DNA from: Amphirosellinia nigrospora
Lineage: Eukaryota; Ascomycota; Sordariomycetes; Xylariales; Xylariaceae
DNA length: 64,000 nucleotides
NCBI GenBank assembly: GCA_004123355.1
Contig: SCHM01000004.1
Span: 6,785,017 to 6,849,016 of the forward strand
Reading direction: 5' to 3'
Each line of letters begins with the position of its first letter. The stretch's first letter is position 1. The notes beneath the pieces are model-generated. The model was not told where the DNA came from and did not search any database. It saw nothing but the letters and a program-made list of their open reading frames with translations. The translations under genes and the position numbers were made by a program. Positions 1 through 10,449 of this stretch are shown here, in pieces.

Positions 1-1953
1 CTCAGAATTCAATCCGGCCCAGTCAGCTTCGTGGATCTTCCACGAGTCATGGCTCTATACTCCGGATCCATGCACCAGGCGGCCTCCTCGCAGCAAAACA
101 CCCAGAGAGGGGTGTCTACCGCCCATTTAAGCTCTCTGCCGTTCCTTCTGGATGTTTGAGTTGGCGAAACTGATCCAGAACACCGCCCGCATCACGAGGA
201 TAAGCCTGCAGATCGCTCCTTCAACGATCCGCCTCCTATCGCATGATGTGTATGTTGATGGGCAGTAGTGAGCTGTTCTCGGGAGCTCGGATGAACAACT
301 GGCAGTGATTAAAATTACAATAGGGTATCCGGTTGTGACGGCGAGGTCGTAGAATCCTTTCGGTAAGGCAAGCTATACCAGGGATCTCTCAGCGTGTCAC
401 AGCCTATTTGCATTTCCACCCTTAGAAAGTTGAGGCAAAGTTAGAGTGACGAGACAGCTCGTAATAGCATAAGACTGGAAATCAGTCACGGGATTTTACC
501 GAAGCGCAACAAGGGAGGTAACAGGAAAGCTTACTTGGCAACTGTAACCATCTTGTGACTGAAAGCACGAAATGCCGGCAGGCAGTGTTTTTTGATCAAT
601 ACCTTTCACTATAGACTGCATTCATAGTGGCCGTCATCACTATTCCTGCTGACTTCACCAACTGCCACGTGTGGCGGCGGCCCCGCTATCAGCGCCTAGG
701 AATAAAGGGTTAAGCTATCTGGGTAATAAAGAAACCCTGGACTTATATGTAGGTGCGGGCGAGTGCGGGCTAGCGTGGACCAACCCAGCGAAGAGTTAGC
801 CCATGTCGGCAGTGTGATATGTAGGTAGGTAGGTATACTCTGGGTATAGCATCATAATCCCTAAAATGATCAAAAGTCAATGACTGTATAGCGTTGCTAT
901 CTAAATAGTAGTCAATAAAGATTTATTGCTTTGCGTGCTTTAGTAGACTAATTGTATATGGACAATAGATAACTGTATATATACTTGTACTATAGTAGCG
1001 CTGGTTGAGGCCGTTACATTGGCGAGCCAACACCCGGTAACTTAATCGATACCGCATCCGAGTAGAAGGTTTGGAGTCGGCCCCCTGGCATATCAGCTGC
1101 GTATTATTATAAACTACCTAGGTACTTAGTCGTCGTGTTTCTATAACCCCACCAAGGAGTAAACAATTCACACTAGACCACATGCCCCGCGACGCGCACT
1201 CATACTGAGATATGGCAACTCAATATAAAGGCGCTTCACACTTTTTATATTGCGATAGAAACTATGTTTGAGTTTTTCTGGAGTTTCCTAGAAACCCTAG
1301 TTCGATAAGTTTAGCATTGCGACATTGTCCTTTCTCTCTCAGTCGAATTCATACTTATTATTCATCGTGATTTGTCGTTAAACGTGTACAATAATCGTCA
1401 GATACTACACACAATACTCATGCGCCTCGTTGAAAACTTGCTCAGAGTTCTTTCAATCAAAAGTTATCATTGTTTCATTGAATATCGGACTTCATGAAAA
1501 TTGGATTCCGACGCTCACTCATTCCGATCTCGGTAACATGTTACAGTGAGTGAAAACCACCTAGCGCACTTTGTCTGCAGTACCACAAGATCCAAATTTC
1601 ATAACAATACTCTCTTCGGGGAGCGAAGAAACTACCGCTCAATGAATTGAAACTATTTAGGACGCCTCAGCACCCCGAGTTCAAGCTCTAGCGCAGCTTC
1701 GGGTTGGGAGTGGATGACCTCACGTTTTCACGTAAACGTCGCTAATTAGTAAGAGGTTGGTGATGTGCTCGCTGACCATGTGGCTACAAGGAAGCAAATA
1801 TCCGATACGATGAGATTACTGAATGCTGAATGATGATGTGCCCGCTGCAGTAAGCTGTTGAGTGGACATGGTCGCTATGCTGGTCGCCAAGGGGGGGTAC
1901 TTACTATGGGGCACACTGCATGAGGCCTGTATTTACACTGAATCTTACACAAG
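1..1953. other. Non-coding or unrecognised stretch, ordinary composition
   Basis: No gene can be supported here on either strand; open frames are short and match no family I know. A short GTAG-unit microsatellite lies near 821-835. The first 300 bases are somewhat richer in G and C and could be the edge of a gene lying outside the window, but no domain is visible. A/T-rich stretches between 840 and 1300 are not as extreme as the block after 16.5 kb. Confidence 0.5.
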
Positions 1954-2190
1954 GTACCGATTCTCCGGCTTATCATCCGACAACACGACGGACAGGAAAT
2001 CGGCTTCAACTATAATCGCCAAGTCTATTATATTGCGCCGAGACAGCGTTGTAGTATAGTGCTGTGCCGGGCACCGATTCTCCGGCGTATCATCCGACAA
2101 TACGACGGACCAGAAATGGGCTTCACGAGATTGTAATCGCCGACTCCATTGTTGTCCGCCGAGACGGCGTTGTAGTATAGGGCTGCGCCG
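1954..2190. repeat. Imperfect tandem duplication, two units of about 117-120 bp
   Basis: Unit 1 (1954-2070) and unit 2 (2071-2190) share most positions, including the blocks CCGATTCTCCGGC, TATCATCCGACAA and GCGTTGTAGTATAG. Differences include several short indels, so this is an old duplication. It lies about 285 bases upstream of the monooxygenase start. The 65-codon open frame at 1862-2059 runs into unit 1 and has no recognisable domain. No function is assigned. Confidence 0.8.
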
Positions 2191-2474
2191 TCGTCCGAAT
2201 TACCCGCTTGCCATGTACGCTATCGCTTAGGTAGCATTACAATTGTTACTCACGCTGAATAAGGATGACTTATTTGTCATCAAACTTCGACCGCAGCGCG
2301 CGCTTCCAAATCATCAGTTAAGCAGCGCTACTGTTGACGTATAGGAGACGAGCATCTCAGACGGGAAGAGAGGATATAAAGCATGGATAAAATGCTGATG
2401 GAATTCTGAGGATGCAACATCAATCTAACGTGTATCGAGAGCCGGATTAAAGTTTCAAGTTATCATTTCTCAAC

Positions 2475-4488
2475 ATGGGTTCTGTTCAGCAAGAGCCTGT
2501 GAAGGTGGACTTCCTAGTGGTCGGCGCAGGTCCGGCAGGGGCTTCGCTTGCGGCGTTCATGGGTCAGAATGGTTGGTGATCACTACATGCATGCGCCATG
2601 TTCGACAACTAACATCAGCTGCAGGTCTCAAAGGGCTGGTGATTGCTCGAGCCCCAGGCACCGCCGATACCCCAAGAGCTCATGTGTTTAATCCTTTCGC
2701 ACTGGGTATACTGCGTTCCTTATGCGATAGGGTGTCATATTACTAACACTGATCAGAGACACTTCGTGATATTGGTCTCGAGAAAGACGCCATCGGCCAT
2801 TCCACTCAAGGCGAGATGTTCCAGTCGTTCCGATGGGCCCATAGTATGGTTGGTGAAGAATATGGCAAGGTGCAAGCATGGGGCTCGAATCCAAGGCATG
2901 GGGTAGGGTCTTATCAACACATTCCCGTTACGCACATGAAGTTGACTGTGGCAGGCTGATTTGGCAAGGGCTTCTCCGTGCCCGTATATGGACCTCCCCC
3001 AGTCTTACCTGGAACCGATCCTCGTTCGGTACGCCTCGCACAAGGGTTTCCAATTCCGCTTCTCAACGCAGCTCATCAGCTTAGAGGAAATTCCTGGAGC
3101 GGGGAATCATTGTGCACCCTCCGTGACCTCGTCTCTCAACAAGAGTTTCAGGTTCACGCAAAATATGTATTCGGCGCAGACGGGGCTCGTAGCAAGGTAG
3201 CCCAAATCCTTGGGCTCGAGTATCTGGTCGAACCGCGATCTGGTGTCGCCTGCAACGTTCTGTTCAAGGCCGATCTTCGCCATCTCATCCCAGAAGAACG
3301 CTTTGCGGGACTTCATTCCATTATACAACCTGAAAACTTCCTCGGTATGGCTGCGATTTTGCGTTTGATTCGGCCATGGGATCAATGGATTCTTGTCTTA
3401 AACTTGGAGAAGCAAGATGGCCGCTTCAAGACTTTTACGACAGAGAGTCCCGAACTAGTTGACTTGGTTCATAAGGCCATTGGTGACAGCTCCGTGAAGG
3501 TTGAAATCGAGAAAATAGATCCGTGGGTTGTCAATGAGAGTGTAGCGGAGAAACTTTCCGTCGAGGGGAAAAACGTTTTCATTCTAGGCGACGCAGCCCA
3601 TCGTCATCCGCCTGCACACGCGTTGGGAAGCAACACATGCGTTCAAGACGCTTACAATCTTGCCGTGAGTGCCTCCAGGTGTCCTAACCCATGGAGATGA
3701 AAGTACTAATACCCATTTAGTGGAAAGTGGCTTATGTGGCGAAAGGTTTAGCTGGCCCAAAGCTGTTAGAATCATACAGCGTTGAACGGCAACCAGTAGG
3801 TGCGTCACTCGTTCGGGAGGCAAACGTGCAACTTCACGCACATGTAGAGGTCTGGAAAGCCCTCGGACAGCTTGTGCCGACCGTCGAAGAAGGAGTCAGA
3901 CAGCTTGCCGAGCTATCCGAGCCCACACTGGTGGGTGACAAGCGCCGGCAGCAACTCCATGACGCGCTTGAGGAGAAGCGACGGGAATGCGAGAACCTGG
4001 GCCTCAGCATGAATCAATGGTACACTTCTTCCGCTGTCTATCTAGACGACGAGAAGGATGAGAGACCAGCTCTAAAGGGAGATCATGTTGTGGATATCCT
4101 AATCAGTACATATCCTGGAAACCGACTACCTCATGCTTGGGTGGATATCCCCGAGCGACGAAATTTGACATCGACACATGATTTGGCGGGCCATGGTGCC
4201 TTCTGCCTATTGATTGGACATAGAGGTGAAGCATGGAGAAAAGCGGCCGATAGCATCGCAAAGGCGACTGGCATACCTATCAACACATATGCCATCGGGC
4301 TTGGACTTGACTACATCGATGTTTATCGCGATTGGTACAAGAACAGAGAAGTGGAGGAAGATGGATGTGTCCTAGTCCGGCCGGATAGATTTGTCGCATG
4401 GAGGTCAAAGACGATGGCATCAGATTGCGAGGACAAGCTGCAGCAAGTCTTTAACAGCATTCTTGCAAGAGATGGTCTTCAGTCATGA
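2475..4488 (+). CDS. FAD-dependent aromatic hydroxylase (phenol 2-monooxygenase type), reading frame disturbed
   Basis: Class A flavin monooxygenases hydroxylate phenolic rings with NAD(P)H and O2. The N-terminus carries the FAD-binding VVGAGPAGAS motif, then TPRAHVFNPFAL and LRDIGLE typical of the phenol hydroxylase branch; the DG motif reads YVFGADGARSKV, the second FAD motif GDAAHRHPP. The C-terminus is the thioredoxin-like dimerisation domain ending near VLVRPDRFVAWRS. Introns: 2572-2624, 2706-2756, one ending at 2968, and 3665-3720. The third intron is the problem: started at 2903 the gene stays open (595 codons), but 2969 to about 3100 is then read out of the family frame, which shows DLPQSYLEPILVRYA. 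A start at 2908, or bases lost from the G run, plus one G missing at 3101-3104, restores the family protein. It faces the esterase tail to tail, 88 bases apart. Family is confident; substrate unknown. Confidence 0.88.
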
Positions 4489-4576
4489 CTGAACTCCTGT
4501 ATCATAACAGTCGAGTGAGATTCGTATAAGGTAACGTTAGATAGACTATAAATCGCTGAGCTTTTGAACGGTTCAA

Positions 4577-6373
4577 CTAGTACAAGGACTTGCACTCCCA
4601 ACTTTCTGGAAGATTGGGGTCACCTGATATGTACTTTGCCTGCTTCGGATATACACACAACGGCCTCTGACTTTTCACTCCAAGTGTAGCAATATCGTTG
4701 ATGAATTTAGTCGCAATCATATGATCAGGTGCCTTATCACCTTCGACCCAATTCATCATAGCTAATATTATATCATGCTCAGCATCTTCATACCTGGGAA
4801 CAGAGCGTGTAGCTCCCGCAATAGACTGAGAACCAGCGGCGATGTACCAGGGGCCGGTCTGCGACCCTGAACAATGATTCATATCAGGAATGAGGAAGAA
4901 GCGATAGAAATCGTCGATGTTAATGCCCTTCGGCCGAAGAGTTTGAAGGACTTTCTTATAAAAGTAGATACTGCTACCTGTCGGAATCAGCGCGTCTGCC
5001 GTTCCATGGTATTTAAGAATCTTCCCGCCAGGGTTCGTGAACGGGGACAGATCAAAATCATCTGCTGAGGCGTTACCCGAATTGATGGCATCTGAGAATT
5101 GAACATTTTGTATAATCGTACTCTGTGTCGTTATAGACAAAATACCGGAAAAAGTCCGAGCCTAAGGTTGATATTGATCCCAGTAGGAAGCCTGGGTCCG
5201 TTCCGAGAGACACACCAGGGAACACAAAATCTTGGTTCGTATCGATCCAATCATTGTAGAATTTGTATAACGTCGTTAGCTGCGCCGGAGTTAGGCAAGT
5301 AGACGAGTTCGTTTTAGTACAGAGCAGGGCCTCGAAGTCGAAGTTGCACCCATAAGGATCGCTGATGATGTTATCAACTACTCCATCTTGTGGATCGCAC
5401 TGTTTCTTCATTTCTGTGGTGATGATCGGGAACAGGGAAGGACTTATATGTTTTGGGTCGGAATTCGGGTAATTGTAAAGACCTTGCCAGAGAGTCGTAC
5501 CCGCGAGATGAGTGGACCACCATGCAGGAGCGCCGATGGTACCATCAAATGACTCCGGATGCAGTTGGATCTCTCTCGGGCCTTGCCTACCGCCTGTTGA
5601 GCAACTAGCATAGTAAGAGTATTTAATGCCGTCGGGTTCTGCGTAATAGTTCGAAATTATATGCTGCACTCATCAATGAGTGACCGTTAGAGCTCCTCCT
5701 GATGTGTTTTGTAACAACTGACCTTCGATAATACGAGAGATCCGTGCATAGCACGATGGCCCCAGTCGATGAGAGTCTCAGGAGCATTAAGCGCCCATGA
5801 ACCGTCAAACGGTGCTATATGTGGCCAGTGTCCGTAGACATAGTGGCAAATCCATACTAGAATAGGGTAGTGAGAATCAATCGGCTAGCCATCTCACTAT
5901 GTTCATAAAGGTTCATACGTGAGAGAATGTCCCCATATCTGGCCTATTTAACCGAGTCAGGCCAACGTAAGCACGCCGATAACGATGATTCTCGTTTCTG
6001 CGTCCCGTGGTATGAAGAGGCCATCTACGCACCAATTGATACCGCCACCGTATCCTCCATTTCCCGTCGCCAGAAATCTCTAGTTCCACGTTGAATCGGG
6101 CAGAAATAGGCCAAAGTTGTAAGAAGAGTTCTCAGAGGACTTGACGTTTACGCCCACAGCGCAGAGTGCGGGCAATTGCGTCGCATTTATGGGAAAGGGT
6201 ATGTTAGCTGGCCCCTGACCAAACCTCCCATTCTGTGGGACAGCTTGGACAAAGTTGACAGTTGTGTTTGACTTGTCGGCGAGTATCGCGGTGAATGTTT
6301 CGGTTGTACATTGAGTGTTAACTAGCCCAATGCTGGTAAACAGCTGAGGAATGGCCATTCGGAAACGAGACAT
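4577..6373 (-). pseudogene. Tannase/feruloyl esterase family gene, disrupted
   Basis: Members hydrolyse gallate or hydroxycinnamate esters of plant phenolics, usually outside the cell. Exons on the minus strand: 6373-6033, 5943-5919, 5856-5723, 5663-4577. Recognisable blocks in order: RFLATGNGGYGGGIN, STDTGH, DGSWALN, the nucleophile region CSTGGRQG, the calcium-loop region QDGVVDNIISDPYGC, catalytic Asp in HGTADALIP and His in MNHCSG. The cysteines beside Ser and His fit the CS-D-HC arrangement of this family. As read it is broken: an in-frame TAG at 6080-6082 where the family has WNxRF, a frame break near 5820, and another at the T4 run 5106-5109. Restoring one and two lost bases makes the exon total 1590, a multiple of three. 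No clear signal peptide is seen at the chosen start, so a further 5' exon is possible. The active-site residues are intact. Confidence 0.88.
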
Positions 6374-7448
6374 GTCGAGTACAGGTTGCTAACATATATG
6401 AGGTGAGAGCCAATTCAAGACACCGCCGAGTAAATTAGTCTATCCGATTCAAGATTCACGTCTACAAATATGATATTGCAATGATTTATAGAAATTTACG
6501 ATCAACTGATCAGCCCCTCAACTGCGCTTCTGCAAAGTTGCCTCGGGGGCATGTTTGAACGGCATGCATCTCTATCCGCTAGGATTAGCGGCCCACTTGA
6601 ATGTCATAATATTCAATGCTGGGTAAAACCTCCAAAATGAACCTACAGGAATGGACTCTACCACTTTGTATAATATTTTGGAAAAACTGAGGACATAAAG
6701 TGATAAACTTCAAGCGGAATTTAAACTATATTTATACTTACGTTAGTTATGTGATAGTGGTTTCTTTCAATAGTTTATTCGGTGGTGCTTTTAATCTGTA
6801 AAGTCGTAGAGCTTAGGTGGTTTATCGGTAGTGCTTAGGGACCTAACGCCCAAATGCAGGGATTGTGCCAAGATATTTAACGGTTGTAGATGTTGAAAGA
6901 CAAGGGTGCTTATGAGAACTACCTATCTCCTTCTCCCAGCTTTCTTTGTCGCATTGCATTATCTGTGACGAAGGGACATCTCCTCTTTCAAATAAGCAAG
7001 GATGATTTTGATTGAAATTGCTCTAATTATTTATGATGTTACCGCGAGGCGTGCAGCATTTTCTGCTGACTGACGTGAGTTACCCCTGAGATTAGCTACC
7101 GGGCGCCCGTCGAACTAACCACTTGGCGTCCGGTTCATGACGCCCCTCATTTCTGTTTATAGGGGTATACCTCCAACTCTGTCAGAGGAGGTTTCCCGGT
7201 AAAGATCCCCAAGAGAGCATTCATGCGGAGAACATGCCACGCAGAGTAGGCAAAATACACCCGGCAATTGCTCACGGTATATTCTGCGCCAACGTGACAA
7301 GAGAGCAATTCGTTGCGATTGAGGCCTGTTCGGCCGTGGTGTGACAATGCTGGTAAAGACACTTTCTTGGGCTTCCTATCGTATTGCAGTTCCTTGATAT
7401 CAGCGCGTTGGTCCGCCGATTGAATGATCAAGTCAGGTAGCAATCCGC
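6374..7448. other. Intergenic region between esterase and symporter genes
   Basis: About 1.07 kb that must hold the esterase promoter (right side of that gene) and the 3' region of the symporter gene. A 98-codon open frame on the minus strand at 7147-7443 begins just after the symporter stop; it has no domain or homologue I recognise, no membrane segment, and may be chance. A small palindrome, CGGGCGCCCG, sits near 7100. Nothing else is supported. Confidence 0.5.
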
Positions 7449-9628
7449 CTACGACGCGAACCTAAAATCCAATCTCTTATTCCCCTTGTCTTGATGATCT
7501 GATAGGTATACCAACTTCTCTTCCGGAGTCATTGGATCCATTTGCGCGCTCTTGACCGATTTCTCCAAACATAGTAGCTCTTGGCGGCTATGTATAGAAC
7601 CAAGTTGAGAGCTAGGATTCCCAGGAGGATGCTGTTGCCGCGGCGGTATAAGGGCGCATCATCGGCGCGATAAATGTTAGATGAGATTACTACGCCTGCT
7701 TGTAGGAACATATTGTATAGTGCCGCACCGATAGCTCGAGAACGGACCGTGTTGGCGTTCCGTGATATCCAGCCGACCTGCACCGGATGAGCTGCATACT
7801 GGTCAGCCTATCTTCATCAGTCTAGAATATTTGGGAATTACCGAGCGGTGCTGCTAGAAGTAGCGAGATAATTGCCCACGTCAACCATTTCGATGCGTGT
7901 GTTGTGTCAACAACCCGCAAGTATATGAGAAAGGGAAGGCACCAGAATTGAAAGAGTGAGGCGGATGCAGCAAGTTGACCTGTGGCTTCTGCCAAGGTGG
8001 AGAGCACAAGCATATTTATGACTACTTATCCGTTAGCTTCGTTCACTTGTTGTGCCATTCAACATACTCTTCAGTACTAGATATGGAATTGTTAATAGAT
8101 TCGTCTGGAAGGTAGTGAAGCCCAGCTCTTTAAGCGAGAGTGTCAAGTATAACTGCGGCGAAAAAGTTGGAATATTGAATGTCAATCCGATAGCATAAAG
8201 CGGCCTTGTTCGTTTTCTTGTTAGCACCATTATTATAGGCGGACAGCAGGATAATAACTTCTTACCAGAGATCAACATCTGTCAGGCTCTGCCAAAGTAG
8301 CTTAAGGGTGATGGGCTCCCGATTATGCATGGTTCCCTTACTAGGGTCGTCTCGGATAACCCTATTTACCAAAATAGACTCCTCTCTATGCATCGTGAGT
8401 ATAAGTAGATACGTGGTCAAAAACGTCAGCATACCGAGCAGTGAACCAGCCATTTTTGCCTCGTGCCCAACTTGCCGTTTGGGTCGGGCCAGCAGGTAAC
8501 ATCACAAACGACATAAGGCCGACAGTGCCCGTAATAAGGCCCTGCATTTTCGTTAACTGCGTAGCTTTCGGGTTTTAGAGGAACGAACCTCGATCAAGAA
8601 GAGCCATCTCCAGCCAGGGTGACCATCTACCCCCCTCAGATGAAGCAGTCCGAAGGCAATAATCGATGCTAAAATATCTGCCATGAACATGCCCGTCCAG
8701 AAAAAATCAGTCTAATTGTGAGTTCATGATGCTTGTAAAAGTACGACAAGTACAGGACGCACTATTTCAAATGAGCTTTTGTGAATGCTGTGTAGGGAGT
8801 CTGGGGTGCACATGTACCTCAGGAATAAATCCACCCTGTAGTATTGCTAGCAAGGAACGAGTTGCTAAGAACGAGGCTTTGCTGTTAAGAGCGAATTGCG
8901 ATGCCGATACAATGGAAAAGAGAACTATTTGGAAGGGTATATATCGGTCCGGTCCAATCCATTTAGCAAGCAGCTGAGAAGGAAATTCACCAGCTAGAAA
9001 TGACAACGCATATACTGAGTTGCCGAGATTGTAATCTGCATGTCATCAGTAGCTATTCTTCATGTAATTTGGGTCAGAGTCTGACCGTTTGTGGTCAGGT
9101 TCATGTCGTCGAGAAAGTTATCTGCCACAGCTTGGCTGAGATTCGCTCGGTCTAGCTCCATCGCGGTGAACATGATGGCGACCCAAAGCATTATGCGCCA
9201 ATCGACTGTCCGAATTACTGCATATTCTTCGCCCCAGGTCCATCTTGCCAAAGGGTCGAATCGATGTGCGTTTTCCCTACAGATAATGTTAAACCGGATC
9301 AGCTCCAATGCCATTCCAGGGGTATCTGACCAGTCTACTCGGGGTTTGTATTGATCTCTAACATCTTCAACGTCATATACGCTTGGCTATAGATTGTGAG
9401 TGCTAATAGTTCCGTCTATGAATTGTTACTTTTAGCATGGGTTTATACCTGTGTTGCTATCGCCTGCGGATCGTAGTTTTTCCCCCGCTGGAACCAGAAC
9501 TTCTTCTCTTCCCGCGGCTGACCCAGGGGTGGGATTGAGTAGCCGGCCTCTTCCTTTTCAACGCCGGCCTCGATTTCATCGTGCTCTCCCTTATCTGATG
9601 GTAGCTGATCAGGAATGATTGTCGGCAT
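7449..9628 (-). CDS. MFS anion:cation symporter, Dal5/Tna1 (allantoate/nicotinate permease) type, two frame breaks
   Basis: A 12-helix plasma-membrane transporter; relatives import organic anions such as allantoate, nicotinate, vitamins or aromatic acids with protons. Ten exons can be followed, with introns 9387-9448, 9277-9330, 9036-9085, 8762-8817, 8542-8588, 8386-8434, 8205-8265, 8022-8067 and 7792-7841. Family blocks: [120 protein letters not shown], and the C-terminal signature LDFRFAS just before the stop. Two breaks interrupt the frame: at the A6 run 8701-8706 (T7 expected on the coding strand) and near 7536 (one A short). Adding one base at each makes 1707 coding bases, 568 residues. 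It is divergent from the sulfatase gene, with 812 bases between. The substrate cannot be read from the sequence. Confidence 0.9.
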
Positions 9629-10440
9629 AACTCCGATTCACTTTCTTTGGTTTCTGGTGATCGGCGGGTTGAGTTCGAGGATCGAGGACGGGTAGGAACT
9701 GCATCTATATCGTCATTTCCGTATAACATACAGCGCACACAGGACGTAATTGAGAACATAGCATATTAATAGATATTATGTGATCACTATAACGACTGCT
9801 GATATTAATTATAGCTCAACACTATGGTCGTCCCAAGCATGCGGGGTTATCTCAATCCAATCATTAGCGCATATAATATCAATGTCGCCTGCTGATCAGA
9901 TCCCGAACGGTTTCGGCTATATTGTCAGAAACTATGAAGGGTCAATAGCTACAGCCATAGTGCATCGATTGTGTGCGACTATGTCGTGTTCTATGTTACT
10001 TGGGTTTCATGCGCTCTGAGGCGCCGCTCCTTGGGGTGAAACGCTTTACAAATAAGCCTGCTGTAGATGTGATACTGGACAAAACAATGACGCTCGAACT
10101 TATCTAGAACTCTTTAGTATGAAATTTCTGGGTAGGATGTCGCGTATCACGCAATCAGACACGTGGCATGCCTTTCGATGACCCGCATGTTAACTCTCTC
10201 ATGTATAGTGTAGCTACTATAGACAACGTCCACGCTCGATTCAACTTATAGCCCTAACAAGTACTGTTATGCAGCCGATATAAATAACTAAGAATATGAT
10301 TAGAATATTGCTTGTTTATACCAAAGCAAATATTCCAGATCGCAGCGTGACATTCTGGAAGCTCGCTGAAGCAGCTACTTAGCATCGCGACTTATCTTAT
10401 GTGCATTGGTTGAATTCCTAATATGGATTGTATTCCTAAT
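9629..10440. other. Divergent intergenic region between symporter and sulfatase
   Basis: Presumed shared promoter region for the minus-strand symporter and the plus-strand sulfatase, which would allow common control. A 79-codon open frame at 9780-10019 shows no domain and is taken as chance. No operator or transcription-factor site is claimed. Confidence 0.5.
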
Positions 10441-10449
10441 ATGGATTGT
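10414..10449 (+). repeat. Exact 18-bp tandem duplication across the likely sulfatase start
   Basis: Two identical adjacent 18-base units, 10414-10431 and 10432-10449, each containing ATGGATTGT. The second ATG (10441) opens a frame with a signal peptide; the ATG of the first unit (10423) is in the same frame, so either could act as the start and add six residues. Confidence 0.9.

Noticed and set aside
7147-7443. 98-codon minus-strand frame after the symporter stop
   Set aside because: No recognised family, no start context of note; mentioned under the intergenic region but not called a gene.
9780-10019. 79-codon plus-strand frame in the divergent intergenic region
   Set aside because: No domain and located where promoters are expected.
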